Part shown: one piece after another, positions 45,653 to 57,029 of the stretch
Layout: each line of letters opens with the position of its first letter
Numbering within the stretch: the first letter of the stretch is position 1
NCBI GenBank assembly: GCA_961205875.1
Contig: OY540815.1
Location: 18,103,638 to 18,167,637, forward strand
Reading direction: 5' to 3'
Origin: Sialis fuliginosa
Lineage: Eukaryota > Arthropoda > Insecta > Megaloptera > Sialidae
Length of the DNA: 64,000 nucleotides
Notes under the pieces: generated by a model
Seen by the model: the letters and a program-made list of their open reading frames with translations, nothing else
The model's database searches: none
Told to the model about the DNA's origin: nothing
Program-made: the position numbers and the translations under genes

Positions 45653-46179
45653 TATTGTATAAACTTTTTTATTATTGGGTTTTATTCCGCGTTGTACTTT
45701 AATAATGTCACTTGACGTTTCTACCTACATCTCGTGATCTTCTTCAGAAGTGAAGTGTCGAGTTCAGAAGGTGTAGCTGCTTAAATAAGCGTTGACATTT
45801 GCTAGAATAATGTCCGGTATCACAAAGGACCTAACAAATTTGTTAGCTAACAAGCACTTTCAACTGAGATATCAAACTTATATGACAGTTCTTTTGGAGT
45901 TTGTTGATGACTTTGACAAGTTTCGCGCACGCGTTGAAGGTAAATAAAAACGGTATTAAAACAGTGGTGATGTTATGAAAATTATTTTGTACGGTCAAAG
46001 ATGCCAACTGTGTTACAATTAGTTGAAGTGTCACTGCTCTAAATTTCATAACTAATCCATAGATACTAGTACAGTATTAATACCCCATTTGAATGTAATT
46101 TCTAGCTAACAAATTTTATTAGGTCCTTTATAATACCGGACATAAAACTTATTCCCAATAATAAAAAGTTTATACAATT
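45653..46179. repeat. Outer inverted repeat enclosing the TGTCCGG MITE
   Basis: TATAAACTTTTTTATTATTGGG at about 45658-45679 is mirrored by CCCAATAATAAAAAGTTTATA at about 46154-46174. The arms lie outside the MITE at 45811-46142, asymmetrically. This suggests a MITE inside or beside an older foldback. Confidence 0.55.
45811..46142. mobile_element. MITE with TGTCCGGTAT ends and TAA flanks
   Basis: The left end TGTCCGGTATCACAAAGGAC and the inverted right end GTCCTTTATAATACCGGACA pair. The arms extend through CTAACAAATTTGTTAGCTA. Both flanks are taa, a 3-bp duplication of the TWA type used by PIF/Harbinger elements. 332 bp, non-coding. Related interiors occur near 19335, 22208 and 42545. Confidence 0.75.
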
Positions 46180-46904
46180 GAATATTCTCGACTGTTTTTT
46201 TAAGTATACTTAATCGTATTTACTTCTGAATAATTATTAAATGTAGAAGAAAAAAAGTTATACCATAAGCCAGAGTTATGTCAATACAAATATTATTAAA
46301 TCAAAAAGTTGTATAATATGTTTGTAAACAATCTATTTCTATTAGAAGATCATTGATCTCTGATGAAATTGAACTTTTTACTTTTGTATTCTACTCAAGG
46401 ATAGTAAAAGATCTGTTCAGCTGCGACATTGACGGAGTCAATAATAAGTAATTATTATTATATCTACATCCATTCTCGTCGACAAATATACGTTTCTTGC
46501 AATTCGTTTTTTAATATGCATGGTTATTACCTATATAATACATTTGAGAAGGTTGTGCAATATTGGCAAATTATTTTAAATACGCATATACAATTTACCT
46601 CGAGTATTTAAACTGCAAAATGTTTGGAAATAATTAAATTTAATTAGAAATTAAAAAAACGATCGACAAAATTTGTTTACTTTTTTTCAAGGTTTGATAT
46701 TAAGGGGAAAATGCTAATGAACTGGACATAGCAGATGTCATGAATGGAAAAATTCAAATACACAAGGACGAAGAATTTGTTTATTGGTTAATTAGGTAGA
46801 TATACAGGTGTCCCAGTTTTGAAGGACCTGGCTTTTTTATCATCGGCTTTATCTAGAGGTAGATACGTATTTTAGGCTTGTATTTAAATGATTTTTTTTT
46901 TATC

Positions 46905-47705
46905 ATTTCACTAAAAATTTTTTACGCATTGCTGTAAAGCTAATTTTTTGCTGAACACAACTGTCTCAATATAATTTACAACGAGCTATTTAATCAACCA
47001 ACCGTTCTTGAGATATAGCCTCTCAAAGTTTTGAAGAAAAATGGACCTAACTTTTGAACGGATGGTCGGAATTGATTTTAGTTGGCGGATTTGGAATCAG
47101 CGTATCAAAATCTATATAATGACATGTATAATACCTTAAAACTCGAAAGAAAAAAATTCGCGAAAAATCGAAAAAGTTCAAAGGGGTATACCTTAAAAAA
47201 ATGTCGATTTTTGACCAAAATTTTTTTGTCGGATTTTAAAGAATCATACATGTTATTATATAGATTTTGACACGCTGATTTCAAATCCGTCAACTAAAAT
47301 CAATTTCGATCACGCGTTCAAAAGTTATGGCCTTTTTTCTCCAAAAATTTGAAAGAACTAAAACTTTGAGAGGCTATATCTCGAGAACGGTTTGAGATAC
47401 AGACCTGCGGTTTGAAACAAACAACTTTTCATGTCCTTTTCTATACAATAAACATACTTATAACGAAATCAAAAATTCTAAATTTTTTAGTGAAATTTCC
47501 TGCAGAGAACTTCAACTCGTCATACAAATATCGACTAAAATACAAGAAAATAAGACGTAGAATCATTTATTTACTATACACACAGTAATAAACACTATGT
47601 AATTTTAGATAAAACTTAAGGTGTTTCATTACTAGTTTTTTTTGTTAATAGGAGGAGGATTGACAAAATATGCTTCCCTTTTAAAAATTTCACACCTCGC
47701 CACTG
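46905..47705 (+). mobile_element. Second copy of the palindromic hAT element, left end lost
   Basis: From about 47003 (ACCGTTCTTGAGATATAGCC) to CACCTCGCCACTG the sequence follows 5686-6788 closely, including the palindromic centre. The left 200 to 300 bp are replaced or decayed, so no CAGTGGCG start is visible and the target duplication cannot be read. The frames across the centre are palindrome artefacts. Confidence 0.8.
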
Positions 47706-48699
47706 ATAATAAGAGATTATATATCTCCGAATTGATTAGCTCCATTTAATTTTTTTTAAATATTGACTTCTTATTTGATATGTGTATACTTTTTTAGTAA
47801 TTTTATATTTTCCAAAAATACTGTTTGTTTTTTTTTAATTCGATATATGTATTTATTAAAATATACATAGGTACTGCATTTTAAAAACGTTAATAAAATT
47901 GTGAAATTTTCTACTTTACTACAGACGATTTGTTTTCAATTTACATTGACGATTATTCTTAAGAAATATTTATACTATACGGTATATATGTATTGTAGAA
48001 TGAACATAAAAACTATACTGATATTTATTACAGCATTCAATATGTTGTGTCAATAAAGTTAATATTTATTAAGCACTTTGATGTAAGAGTTTTTTAATCG
48101 AATTTGTTTATTACTTGAATAAATAATGTTAATGATGTTATAATAGAGTATTTGCATAATAATAATACTATATATTATTTGTTATATTGTACTGTTAACG
48201 GATTGAAAAATTAATATTGATTAATTTATTTTATGACGTACAAGATTAAATAGACCTACCTACTTCTAGTGCAATATTTGATTTCTTATTATATGTCACG
48301 TCTTTTTCATTAGTTATTACCTAAATAGAAACAAATACTGTAATTATAAATATCTTATTATTTGAACTATAAAAATATAATATGGGTAATTCTAAACTTT
48401 TCTTGTATATCAATCTAATTTATAAATGTTACAAATCTAGCCTTATGACAAGTTTGCTTGGGCACCTCAGATGACGTATTTCCCTCTCTCGCGCCGAGCT
48501 ACTGAGGCTACCTTGTACTTTATATACCTTGCTTAATACCCACTTTATGGATATAAACTGCCGATTGCTTAAATTGGAAATATTTTACATAAATTGTAAA
48601 TTATACTGTATGTTATAATTATTCCAAAATTACTTTAATTACTTAATTCAAATAATAAAATGTGCTTAGAATAAGCCAAAAAATACAAAGGTAACAAAA
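47706..48699. other. AT-rich intergenic stretch
   Basis: No gene is recognised. A slightly GC-richer patch around 48460-48530 has no identifiable content. Confidence 0.3.
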
Positions 48700-49225
48700 A
48701 TATAATAAAAACGACCAAGTGTGTGTTGGGCACGCACATGAAAGGGTTCCGTAGTCATTCTCACTACGATTTATAAAAAAAGAGTTATTTCAAAATTTTT
48801 CATAAACTATAGCTATAATTTTTATTGAAAGTACTAATTAAAAGCTAGATTCTGGAATTTTTTCAGATTTTTTGTATTGATAAGTTAAAATTTGAGGAGG
48901 GATGCTCTGAACCACATTGAAAAGCAAATATATCGTGATTGAAGGATTAAAATAAAAAGGTCCTAAAACATTTTTTTAGGAGAACTATCTGAAGACACCC
49001 CACTCAATGGGATAAGTGAAAAAAAATTATACACTTTTCAGTATATGGGAAGAGGGTCCAAAAAAATATTTTTTTCAAAAACCTCATCATTTCTGTTTTT
49101 GGGGTTAGCAATCCACGTTTCATATACCAAATTTCAAATCGGTATAAAATTTATATAGACGAAACTAATATAAGATTTTCAGCTTCGGCTTCGGCCAAAA
49201 ACTGACCTTCAATTGGACGCTAAAA
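48700..49225 (+). repeat. Interspersed repeat with GGGTTCCGTAG block
   Basis: ACGACCAAGTGTGTGTTGGG, GCACGCACATGAAAGGGTTC and CGTAGTCATTC begin a roughly 500-bp stretch. It includes GACACCCCACTCAATGGGAT and CCACGTTTCATATACCAAAT. The 'GGGCACGCAC...GGGTTCCGTAG' phrase is a widespread insect repeat signature. No frame or terminal repeat is found. Confidence 0.45.
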
Positions 49226-49719
49226 ATAATCAACCCCGAAGATATGTTGCCACATTAATATAAGATATGAATATAGTAAAAAAAATAATAAGTTTAAATT
49301 GCAAATTTACTCGTATATAAGTATATGATATGTATTTCTGTAACACGATTTTGAAATGGTTTATTTAAAATAAACATAAATTTTCAGTTTCTTTGTTGCA
49401 TACACACGACAGTTAAAAAGACAAAGTTTTATTTCTAATTGTATTGGTACAATATTCAAATACGTTTCAATGACGAAATAAACAATTTGCAAAAAAAATC
49501 TACACACATGCGTGCAAGAGTATGTATGTATGTACATATGTGTTTATGTATGAGTATAATTTTGTGAATGTATGTATATAGATTTGAGAAAGTCTTCAAC
49601 AGGCCTGGCTTCTTTTGATTTTATAAGCAAAACCACAATATTTTATACCTTCGCAATTATAACTAAATATTAGAATTAATATATAACTTTTTTTTTCATA
49701 GTCCTAATAAAAATTTTAT

Positions 49720-50250
49720 CTATACTCTATTTCATTTAAGAATGCAGTGGTTGCCGGGGTATTAACGGTACGAATCTTAGACAAGGAAAGATAAAGGACA
49801 AATAACACATTACCTAGCGTTGTTACCATATCGCACCACGAAAAATCGCGCCACGAGTCATTGGCGTATCATTCAGATTTTTAAATAAATATCAATTGTT
49901 TTGAATTATAAAATTAATTAATAATAAATGTTTTATATTGTCTTTAAAAGTATTTCAGTGATAATTGATTAACAGAGAAACGTCTATTTGGAACTATCAT
50001 TTCTCATACATACTAAAGTCAATTGTAATTTAAAGCATATTTACATATTATAAATTTTCAACTGACGCCTATGGGATAATATTATATAATATAAATTATA
50101 TTAATAATATAAATTTTGGTAACACTTTCATATACGGACTAACATTGGTTGTTATGTATCCATAGTCTTTCCTAATCTAAGGTACGAATCGTGCATTTTA
50201 CCGTCAAAAACCACGGTAACCACTGCATTCTTAAATGAAATAGAGTATAG
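49720..50250. mobile_element. MITE with CTATACTCTATTTCATT inverted ends
   Basis: CTATACTCTATTTCATTTAA at the left is mirrored exactly by TTAAATGAAATAGAGTATAG at the right. The arms continue through GAATGCAGTGGTT, GGTACGAATC and CTTTCCT/AGGAAAG blocks, with small gaps, for about 80 bp. TA dinucleotides at the ends fit a TA duplication. 531 bp, non-coding, with an AT-rich centre. Confidence 0.83.
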
Positions 50251-50559
50251 CTACTTACATAAAGAGATCAAAAATATTAGATATTATATTATATTATAAT
50301 TATATTATTATCGTTATCTTTATGTAATTTTTTTTTATAGCTATAAGTTAATAATAATAATTATTATTATTATCAGATAACGGAAAATTTATATAGCAAT
50401 GGTATCTACCTATAATGGTTACATAGATAAGGTGTAATCAGTAATACAGTGCAATTTAAGTACTTATAACCTGTTTAAAAAAATTGCGTTGCCCAAAAAT
50501 CTAAATATCAGGAATCAATGTGTTTTTTTTTTTTTTTTTTTTTAAATTTAACTTGTTTA
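50251..50559. other. AT-rich stretch with simple repeats
   Basis: Alternating AAT/ATT palindrome around 50350-50374 and a T run of about 21 bases at 50523-50543. No gene. Confidence 0.4.
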
Positions 50560-50760
50560 TATATGTCATCCCCTTCCTCAGTCAACCAAACACCCCAATC
50601 CTGTTAATATGGCCACCCAGTTCGTCTTAACCTGCGATGATCGGCCCATCAGCAACATCCTAAATCCATCTTGTGTCCCCGTGACCCCCCTCCCCAAAAA
50701 AAAACAAAAAACAAAAACAAAACAAAACACGAAGAGCTGTCGGAAGAGGAGAACAAATAA
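50560..50760 (+). repeat. Short interspersed repeat shared with 45295-45440
   Basis: Same ordered blocks as the 45295 copy. It is interrupted by an A-rich (AAAAC)n stretch at about 50694-50730 before GAAGAGCTGTCGG. Confidence 0.5.
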
Positions 50761-51123
50761 ATAAAAAAATAAAAAACTTGTTTATGTAGTCAACATAATT
50801 TATAACTTTTTATAAGTATTTCTTAAAGCCGTTCCTGTGTCCAACCAAATAATATACCTGCAGCACACAAATGTTTCGTTCAACTGGTGTTTCACATTGA
50901 GCCTGTAAAGCAGGTCAAGTGTAACCACTGTCTTTTATATAAATGATAAACGCAAAATGTTGATTTTTTTCTTTTTAAATCCGCAACAAAGGCTGCTGCT
51001 GATATCGCGAATTTAATTTGTAGATCCATTTGTAAATAGACGTGTTGCAATAGAGCAGCTATTTGTGAATTTACACTTCGTACGTTTTAAATCCTACATT
51101 GGGTTTTATTTATTAAGCTAAAC

Positions 51124-51156
51124 CAGCGGTTCTCAAAAATTTTAACATGTATAATG
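51124..51156 (+). repeat. hAT-type terminus cut by family P copy 9
   Basis: CAGCGGTTCTCAAAAATTTT is a classic hAT-like start (CAGnGGTTCTCAAA). Family P sequence begins about 33 bp later. No right end was found. Confidence 0.4.
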
Positions 51157-51681
51157 TAAAGGTACCAGTTATGGCCGCTATAAGAGCAAGTTTTCGTTTT
51201 TTTTGGATTAATGGGCTTGTTTTTTTGTAATTCTCATGAACTCATGTTACTAATAAAACAAGTAACTATTTATTTAATCAATTTAATTATCAAAGTCTGC
51301 AAATATAGTTTGTTTTTTAAATTATAGCCTTTTATTTTGTTTGTTTTTTCTCCAGTAATGGATAAAGTAAAACCAGTAATGAGCACGCAGTGATGGACAC
51401 TTGATAATGATTACAAAATGATAAGTATTACGACACAAATTATATAAAAGAAAGAATCGTCAAATTTGAAACAATGTAAAGCAGTTGCTATGATAATATT
51501 ATAATAATTAATAAATAAATTATACTAATCATGAGTTTAAATACCCCCCATTTTGACACCTATTGGCCGATTATCATCAAATCACGCTGTAAGACAGTTA
51601 AATGTATTTAGATTATTATTCAGAAAGGGTGGTAATCAAATATCAACAAATATTTATAATTCAATACATTTAATTAAAAAT
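51157..51681 (+). mobile_element. TIR element family P, copy 9, right end missing
   Basis: It starts TAAAGGTACCAGTTATGGCC, a shortened form of the TIR. It follows copy 8 up to CAATACATTTAATTAAAAA, after which the right TIR is absent. Confidence 0.78.
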
Positions 51682-53360
51682 TTATAAACTAATATACTTG
51701 TTGACATGAGTCCCTTAAATTTGGAAACAAAAAACAATATTCATCAACAGAAAATTCTCTACTGTTCCTTCAATTAGGGTCAATCCACACTATCGTGCCA
51801 GTCAAATATTCAGTATAGTATAATCTGCACCTTAAGTTTATTTAGTACTCAGTGGTGTATCAACGGGGTTTTTCATCAAATATATAGACGCCAATAATTA
51901 TTAATTTTCCTTTGACCAACAAATAAATACCAAAATTTCGCCGTCCCATCAGGGAATCATTCTTCTTCCCTTACTCCCTATAGATAAACTATAAGTATAA
52001 AATAAAAAGATAACAAATCAGAGTTACTTTCGCATCCTTAATATACATATATAAAGCTCAACGTCTGTCTGTCTATCTGTCTGTCTGTCCGTTAGTGCAC
52101 TTTCAAACCCATAATTTTTAATCTATAGGCTTAAAGTTTAAATGGAGGACATTAATAAAATCCCTTCCTCTCCTTTAAGTACACATAATATTTTTATATT
52201 CCAATATAAATATACCTAGCAAAAAAAAAAACTCCCAAAGCCCTTTTTTTCATCCAAATTTCATCAACTCATCCCCGGAATTTTCATATTCACTCTCAGA
52301 ATACTTTCACTGTAGATTCAATTTTACAGTTTTAAGTTTGCTTTAAACAATAGAGATAATTTAACATTAACCCCCCCGTTTTCCCTACATGTAGACGCCA
52401 GTGTAGCTACTACACAAAGTCCGTTTGTTGAACGAGGAAGACACGACGCACGAATCTAGGAAGGTGGCTTTGGCAGTGCTCGTTATTGCACGGTCTACTA
52501 GACCTAAAGGTTACAAAAGCACCAGCTCAGTTAATTAAGTCAACGTTTAAATGCAATAATGTGATGCTATTTTTTACCTGCAATATGTAATTAATATAAC
52601 TGAATAAACATGTGCTTCGTTAACGTGAATCATGACCACGGTTTTTTGTAGGTTTTATTCAAATTTTGCAGTAGGAAGTTTGTGGATTATGGATATTTGT
52701 TTTTTGCTTTTCAAAAAAATCAGAGTTGTGCATAAATACAAAAAAATTACACTTGTAAAGTTACAATATTACTTTTGTCACTTAAGTCAGGGTCGTAACT
52801 ACCACAAGGATCACAAAAACTATTTAATAGTAACTAATGATTCAGATTTTTAAACAGGAAATTCGTATCTCAAACTTTTCTCGAGATAATATGTATTATA
52901 ATCTAGTCCAAAAAAAATTAGAAAGCAGAGATAATTTTGTTTTTGTTCGTGTAAGTACAAATCTTATTTGAACAATTATTTAACTAATTTTAAATTTCAA
53001 ACCCCAAGGTTCCTATCGTACTTTCAAAATATCAAATAAACTATAATTCTAATGATAATTATGATTATTTCAAATTGTCAAGGATACGGAAATAGGAAAC
53101 TCAAATCGGCACAGTTTCACACTAACCCAAATACAGAGTCACACAAAAATCTGCAAACATTTGGACAGCGGCCCATTGACCCTGACCTTGAAGCCGACCC
53201 TGGCAAATGGAATAACAGTTTTGTTGATAACAATTAACTATAAAATAAACTGATTCAGCCAAACTTATTAATATCGGTGAAGGAAATCAACAATTGTCAA
53301 CAGGATAGTACTTAAGAAATTAAATATTTGTATTTTAAAATTTAGCAATATACACTGGCG
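51682..53360. other. Intergenic stretch with small repeat scraps and a GC-richer patch
   Basis: An inverted family A tail (CTGTCTGTCTATCTGTCTGT then CCGTTAGTGCACTT) lies at 52055-52108. A GC-richer patch lies at 52380-52515. An open frame with unusually gene-like codon content lies at 53040-53236 (QGYGNRKLKSAQF...LEADPGKW) but has no recognised relative and no GT donor at its end. CAGGGTCGTAACTACC at 52787 resembles a hAT head. Confidence 0.35.
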
Positions 53361-53361
53361 C

Positions 53362-53440
53362 CAGTGATGTAACTACAATGCCGCAGACCCCGCGTTGCGG
53401 GGGACCCGGAGCTGTAAGGGGCCCAGAATTATTGGAACTT
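53362..53440 (+). repeat. hAT-type head fragment
   Basis: CAGTGATGTAACTACAATGC is followed by a GC-rich block (CCCCGCGTTGCGGGGGACCC, itself a hairpin) and GGGGCCCAGAATTATTGG. This is the composition of the small hAT heads elsewhere in the window. No right end is read. Confidence 0.4.
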
Positions 53441-53529
53441 TTTATAAAAATTATAAATTTAAAAAAAATTTATAAAATCTGACGTGCCAAGAATTAATAG
53501 CCAAAGAGTTTTTAAATCATTTATATTCT

Positions 53530-53735
53530 GAATGCTTATTCATTTTTGTTGCATACCTCTCCGACAATTTTTTTTTTGACTTCATGAAATTTACACAAAA
53601 TATCAACAAATTATAGACTTAAATCATCCTCGTGAAACACTCTATCAATTAGTGAAAACCGGAATAAAATCCGTTCAGTAGTTACTAAGAAAATCGTGCA
53701 CAAACAGACAGACTACATTGTTATATGTAGTATAA
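53530..53735 (+). repeat. Repeat family B copy (B3), 5' truncated
   Basis: It contains TTTTGACTTCATGAAATTTA, CACAAAATATCAACAAATTA, CGTGAAACACTCTA, TTAGTGAAAACCGGAATAAA, TCCGTTCAGTAGTTACTAAG and AAAATCGTGCACAAACAGAC, parallel to 12961-13227. The head is missing. Confidence 0.6.
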
Positions 53736-54735
53736 AACAATATAGATAAACAACCTAATATCTTGAAAATAGTTCGTTATATCAAAAAAATTAAAAGTAC
53801 ATAATTTATAGATAATAATGTTCTCTACAACTTTTCTTTGTAACATTTCTTCCTATTACGAACCGTTTCAAAAATAATTACAAAAAAATCCGTTTCCGTT
53901 TAATGATACTGCACATCTTTACAGGTATAGGTACTGTATACCACTATACCTACATATATACAAGAGCATTAGTTTTAAACGTTAATATTTTGATTGTAGC
54001 ATTCACAGACAGACAGACAGACAGTCGTATTCCTTTAAAATTTTAAATTCGAATTTTGTCATAATTCGATACTATAGTAATGTAAATGTATAAAAAAAAT
54101 ACAAATATATTTTTGTTAAATGAAATTACTGTACACTTTGTATAACAGTAGTTTTATCTTAATCTTTTTTACATTTATAAATTCTTTTTCGTCTACTAAT
54201 TTCGATTGAATAACACATTATGTGTTTTACCGTATATGGCTTTGTATACTAAACCACACCTAAACCAATTTGTCTATAGAAAATAAAGAGGAATCCTTTA
54301 AAGTATTATTTTCATGCATAACATTTTATTTGTATTTAGAAATCAGTGAACTGTAAATTGATGTTATATGATCAAGGTTTTTAATCCAATTGATTTTGTT
54401 TTAGTTTTAATCTCAAAAGAAATAACATATAACATTTTAATAATAATTACAATTAGTTGTAGGGGGAACAGTTAAAAATTAAAATAATAAATAATTTAGC
54501 AATATGAGTCAGTGTCTGATTTATGATGAAACGTGAAACAGTATAAGAAGAAAATAAACCATTCTCTGGAACCATTAGCAACTAGTATAAAAGATTGTTA
54601 ATCCCGGGTTTTGAAAGTTATAAAATACAAGTATGACGTACACGTAAAATTTTTTTTAAGAAATACATTATTTATTATATCTACATACGTAAATATGAAC
54701 ATACGTAAATTTTATACATTTCATAACAGAAATTA
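53736..54735. other. AT-rich intergenic stretch
   Basis: No gene is recognised. A short GACAGACAGACAGACAG microsatellite lies at about 54007-54024. Confidence 0.3.
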
Positions 54736-54738
54736 TTA

Positions 54739-56948
54739 TTGGGAGCGTTCAGCAAATCTACCACTCCGGTTACTGAACAACGAGTTTTGATTGGCTGATT
54801 TATGGAATTTGCGGTAGAATTTACCGAAAATTTAAAGAATGTCACATATAACATCAAATGCCAAAGTGAGAAAGAAGTAACCAGAAAGAGATAGAGAAGT
54901 AACCGTAGAATTTGTTCGGTCTCGTGTGGTCTTCGAGTTGACCGATTAGAGTGGGGGTTAGAGCTGGTGCACATGCGTATACATGTTTGCCAACTGTCAT
55001 CTCGAAACTATATACAACATTACAAAAATAAATTTTGTACTTTGAGGTTATTCTTGTATCGTATAAAACAATTTTGTGTTATATATTTTTTTAAACTTTT
55101 TTCTATTTAAGTATATTTAACTAATTTGTAGTCTCTATTTTTATAATATAAGCTTTATTAGTGTAAGATCATATATTAATCTAGTTGATTAATATATGAT
55201 ATAACCTTAATAAATGATGTGTAATTATTTATAACTTATAATTATATATATTGTAATATAATATATAGTTTTATTTTGTTCACGTACCTACATTTGTCCA
55301 CTGTGATTTTAATGTTGCATTAAAGAATAGTGAAAAAAAGAATAATATATAAAATGTTCTATATAGTATTGGCCCTTTTTAGAGATGGTCATGTACGAAA
55401 GGTGGACATTTGGAGATTTCACTATATTTGTTACTAAAAATGTTTCTTTTATTTATAATTTTTTGTTATTGTTATTAGATTAATAAAACTGTGATTTTAA
55501 TTTTAGATAGGTGTTTATTTATTGAGTTTTGTATGCTGTGTTTCATCTTTGAAACGTGAGATAAAATACTCGAGAAATTTTATTTAAACATTTTTATCAA
55601 ACATCTGTTCCGCATTTGTTTAATAAATGAAATGATCATATTTAAATCAGAAAACTTATTTTATATATATGCTGGTACTCAGATAATGCAGGTTAAAAAT
55701 AGACTATGTGACGTTACCAGCATTTTATATAAAAATGTCTATGTTAGATATCGCTGACTTTTCAATAGAACTAATCGAACCCTATAAAACCTTGCTGGTA
55801 TCACTTTTGAATTTAAAAAAATTAGGGTCGAGTAACTATCAAACTCCAAGGTATCAAAAGAAGTTTAGATAAAAATTCCAAATTTATAGCTTAGATCTTT
55901 TACTGTGATGGACAGTTGACAAAGTGAGATTAATAGGGTTCTGGTCATAATCCTACGGAGCCCAAAAAAGAAGTGATTTTTAGAATTTGTATTGTATTAT
56001 GTTTATAATCGAAGATATGTAAGTAAAATAAATGATGTTAAATGTTTTAAATGGTGCAAGGTTTCAGGTAAGCATATGTTGTGGTATTTGTTTAGTGCTA
56101 TGTAAAACTCTTTTTTGATATAAATGCGGCTCTAATGAGCCTTGGTAGAATCAAACTCTTTAAAAAGAGTTAGCAACGATATTTCTTTTTTCATTAGCTT
56201 CCTGGTTGAATTCTTCTTCTACAACATTATCTGCCTCATCAATGTTGAATTCTTCATCTTCAAAATTAACGTCATTTTGGTTTATTATAAAATTATGCAA
56301 GATGCAACAAGCTGTTATCATCTTATTGCCTAGTTGAAAATCAGTAATATCGAGGTACTTCAGTCTACGAAATTTAACTTTCGAAAGACCAAATGCCCTT
56401 TCAATAATTGATCTAATAGAGTTGAATTTTCTATTATACAGCCTTTGTGCAGGTGTTAGATGGCCATTATCACGAAATGGTGTCAATACATTTTTCTGTA
56501 GTGGATACGCAGTCACCAATTATGTGCATGTTCCCCGGCAAGAGTCGAATTTCTTCATTGTTCAGTCGATGAAAAATGGGACTATTCCGAAAAACCCTTG
56601 CGTCATGCATTCGCCCTGGCATTCCAACAAAAACATCGATAAAACATGCTCGATGATCACAAACACCTACAATAAAATGATTTTATTAATATGTTATATA
56701 AAGTTACATAAAATAATAGAATACCTTGTAATATAATAGAATGAAATCCTTTTCTATTATAATAATCCACAGGATTTTCTGGTGGCTAAAATATTTGTGA
56801 CATAAATAACAGTTTACCAAAAACCAATTCAATACTCATTTTGCTAATACAAAATATCCAATGTGACAGTTCTCACAGCTGTTCTTCCCTATTTCCACCA
56901 TTTTGGTTAACCAGAGTTGGTGGGGGTAGATTGGCTGAATGCTCCCAA
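54739..56948 (-). mobile_element. PIF/Harbinger transposon, complete ends, internally deleted
   Basis: The left end TTGGGAGCGTTCAGCAAATC and the inverted right end (minus strand TTGGGAGCATTCAGCCAATC) match over about 25 bp. The flanks are tta at 54736-54738 and 56949-56951, the 3-bp duplication expected of Harbinger elements. 2210 bp. It encodes part of a HARBI1-type transposase on the minus strand near the right end. About 1.4 kb on the left are non-coding as far as I can read, including a 14-bp-stem hairpin at 55168-55200. Autonomous relatives also carry a Myb/SANT-like gene, and none is evident here. Confidence 0.88.
56160..56795 (-). pseudogene. HARBI1-like transposase, C-terminal part only
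   Basis: Three joined pieces can be read on the minus strand. Piece 1 (56795-56725) gives PPENPVDYYNRKGFHSIILQ. A 58-bp GT-AG intron (56724-56667) follows. Piece 2 (56666 to about 56510) gives VCDHRACFIDVFVGMPGRMH and LPGNMHIIGD. Piece 3 continues to the stop at 56160 in another frame, with AYPLQKNVLTPF, RSIIERAFGLSKVKFRRLKY and ITACCILHNFI. The change of frame falls in the usual 'GDSAYPLQ' motif, so a small deletion there disrupts the gene. The second Asp (IIGD) and the Glu (IERAF) of the DDE triad are present. The first Asp (usual GxIDGTH) and the N-terminal DNA-binding half are absent, and only about 150 bp separate piece 1 from the terminal repeat. It cannot encode an active transposase. 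Confidence 0.85.
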
Positions 56949-57029
56949 TTATTAATATTCATGAATCAGTATTTAAAAAAAATTTAAATAAAGCATAAAA
57001 TGGTTTTTTACAATTATATTTTAACTTAT

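Noticed and set aside
46441-46448. ataataag as the left target duplication of the second hAT palindrome (right flank 47706-47713)
   Set aside because: No CAGTGGCG terminus follows it, and this AT-rich 8-mer is likely by chance.
54681-54974. 97-codon minus-strand frame across the left Harbinger end
   Set aside because: It crosses the transposon boundary, shows no similarity to Harbinger DNA-binding proteins and has a random-looking composition.
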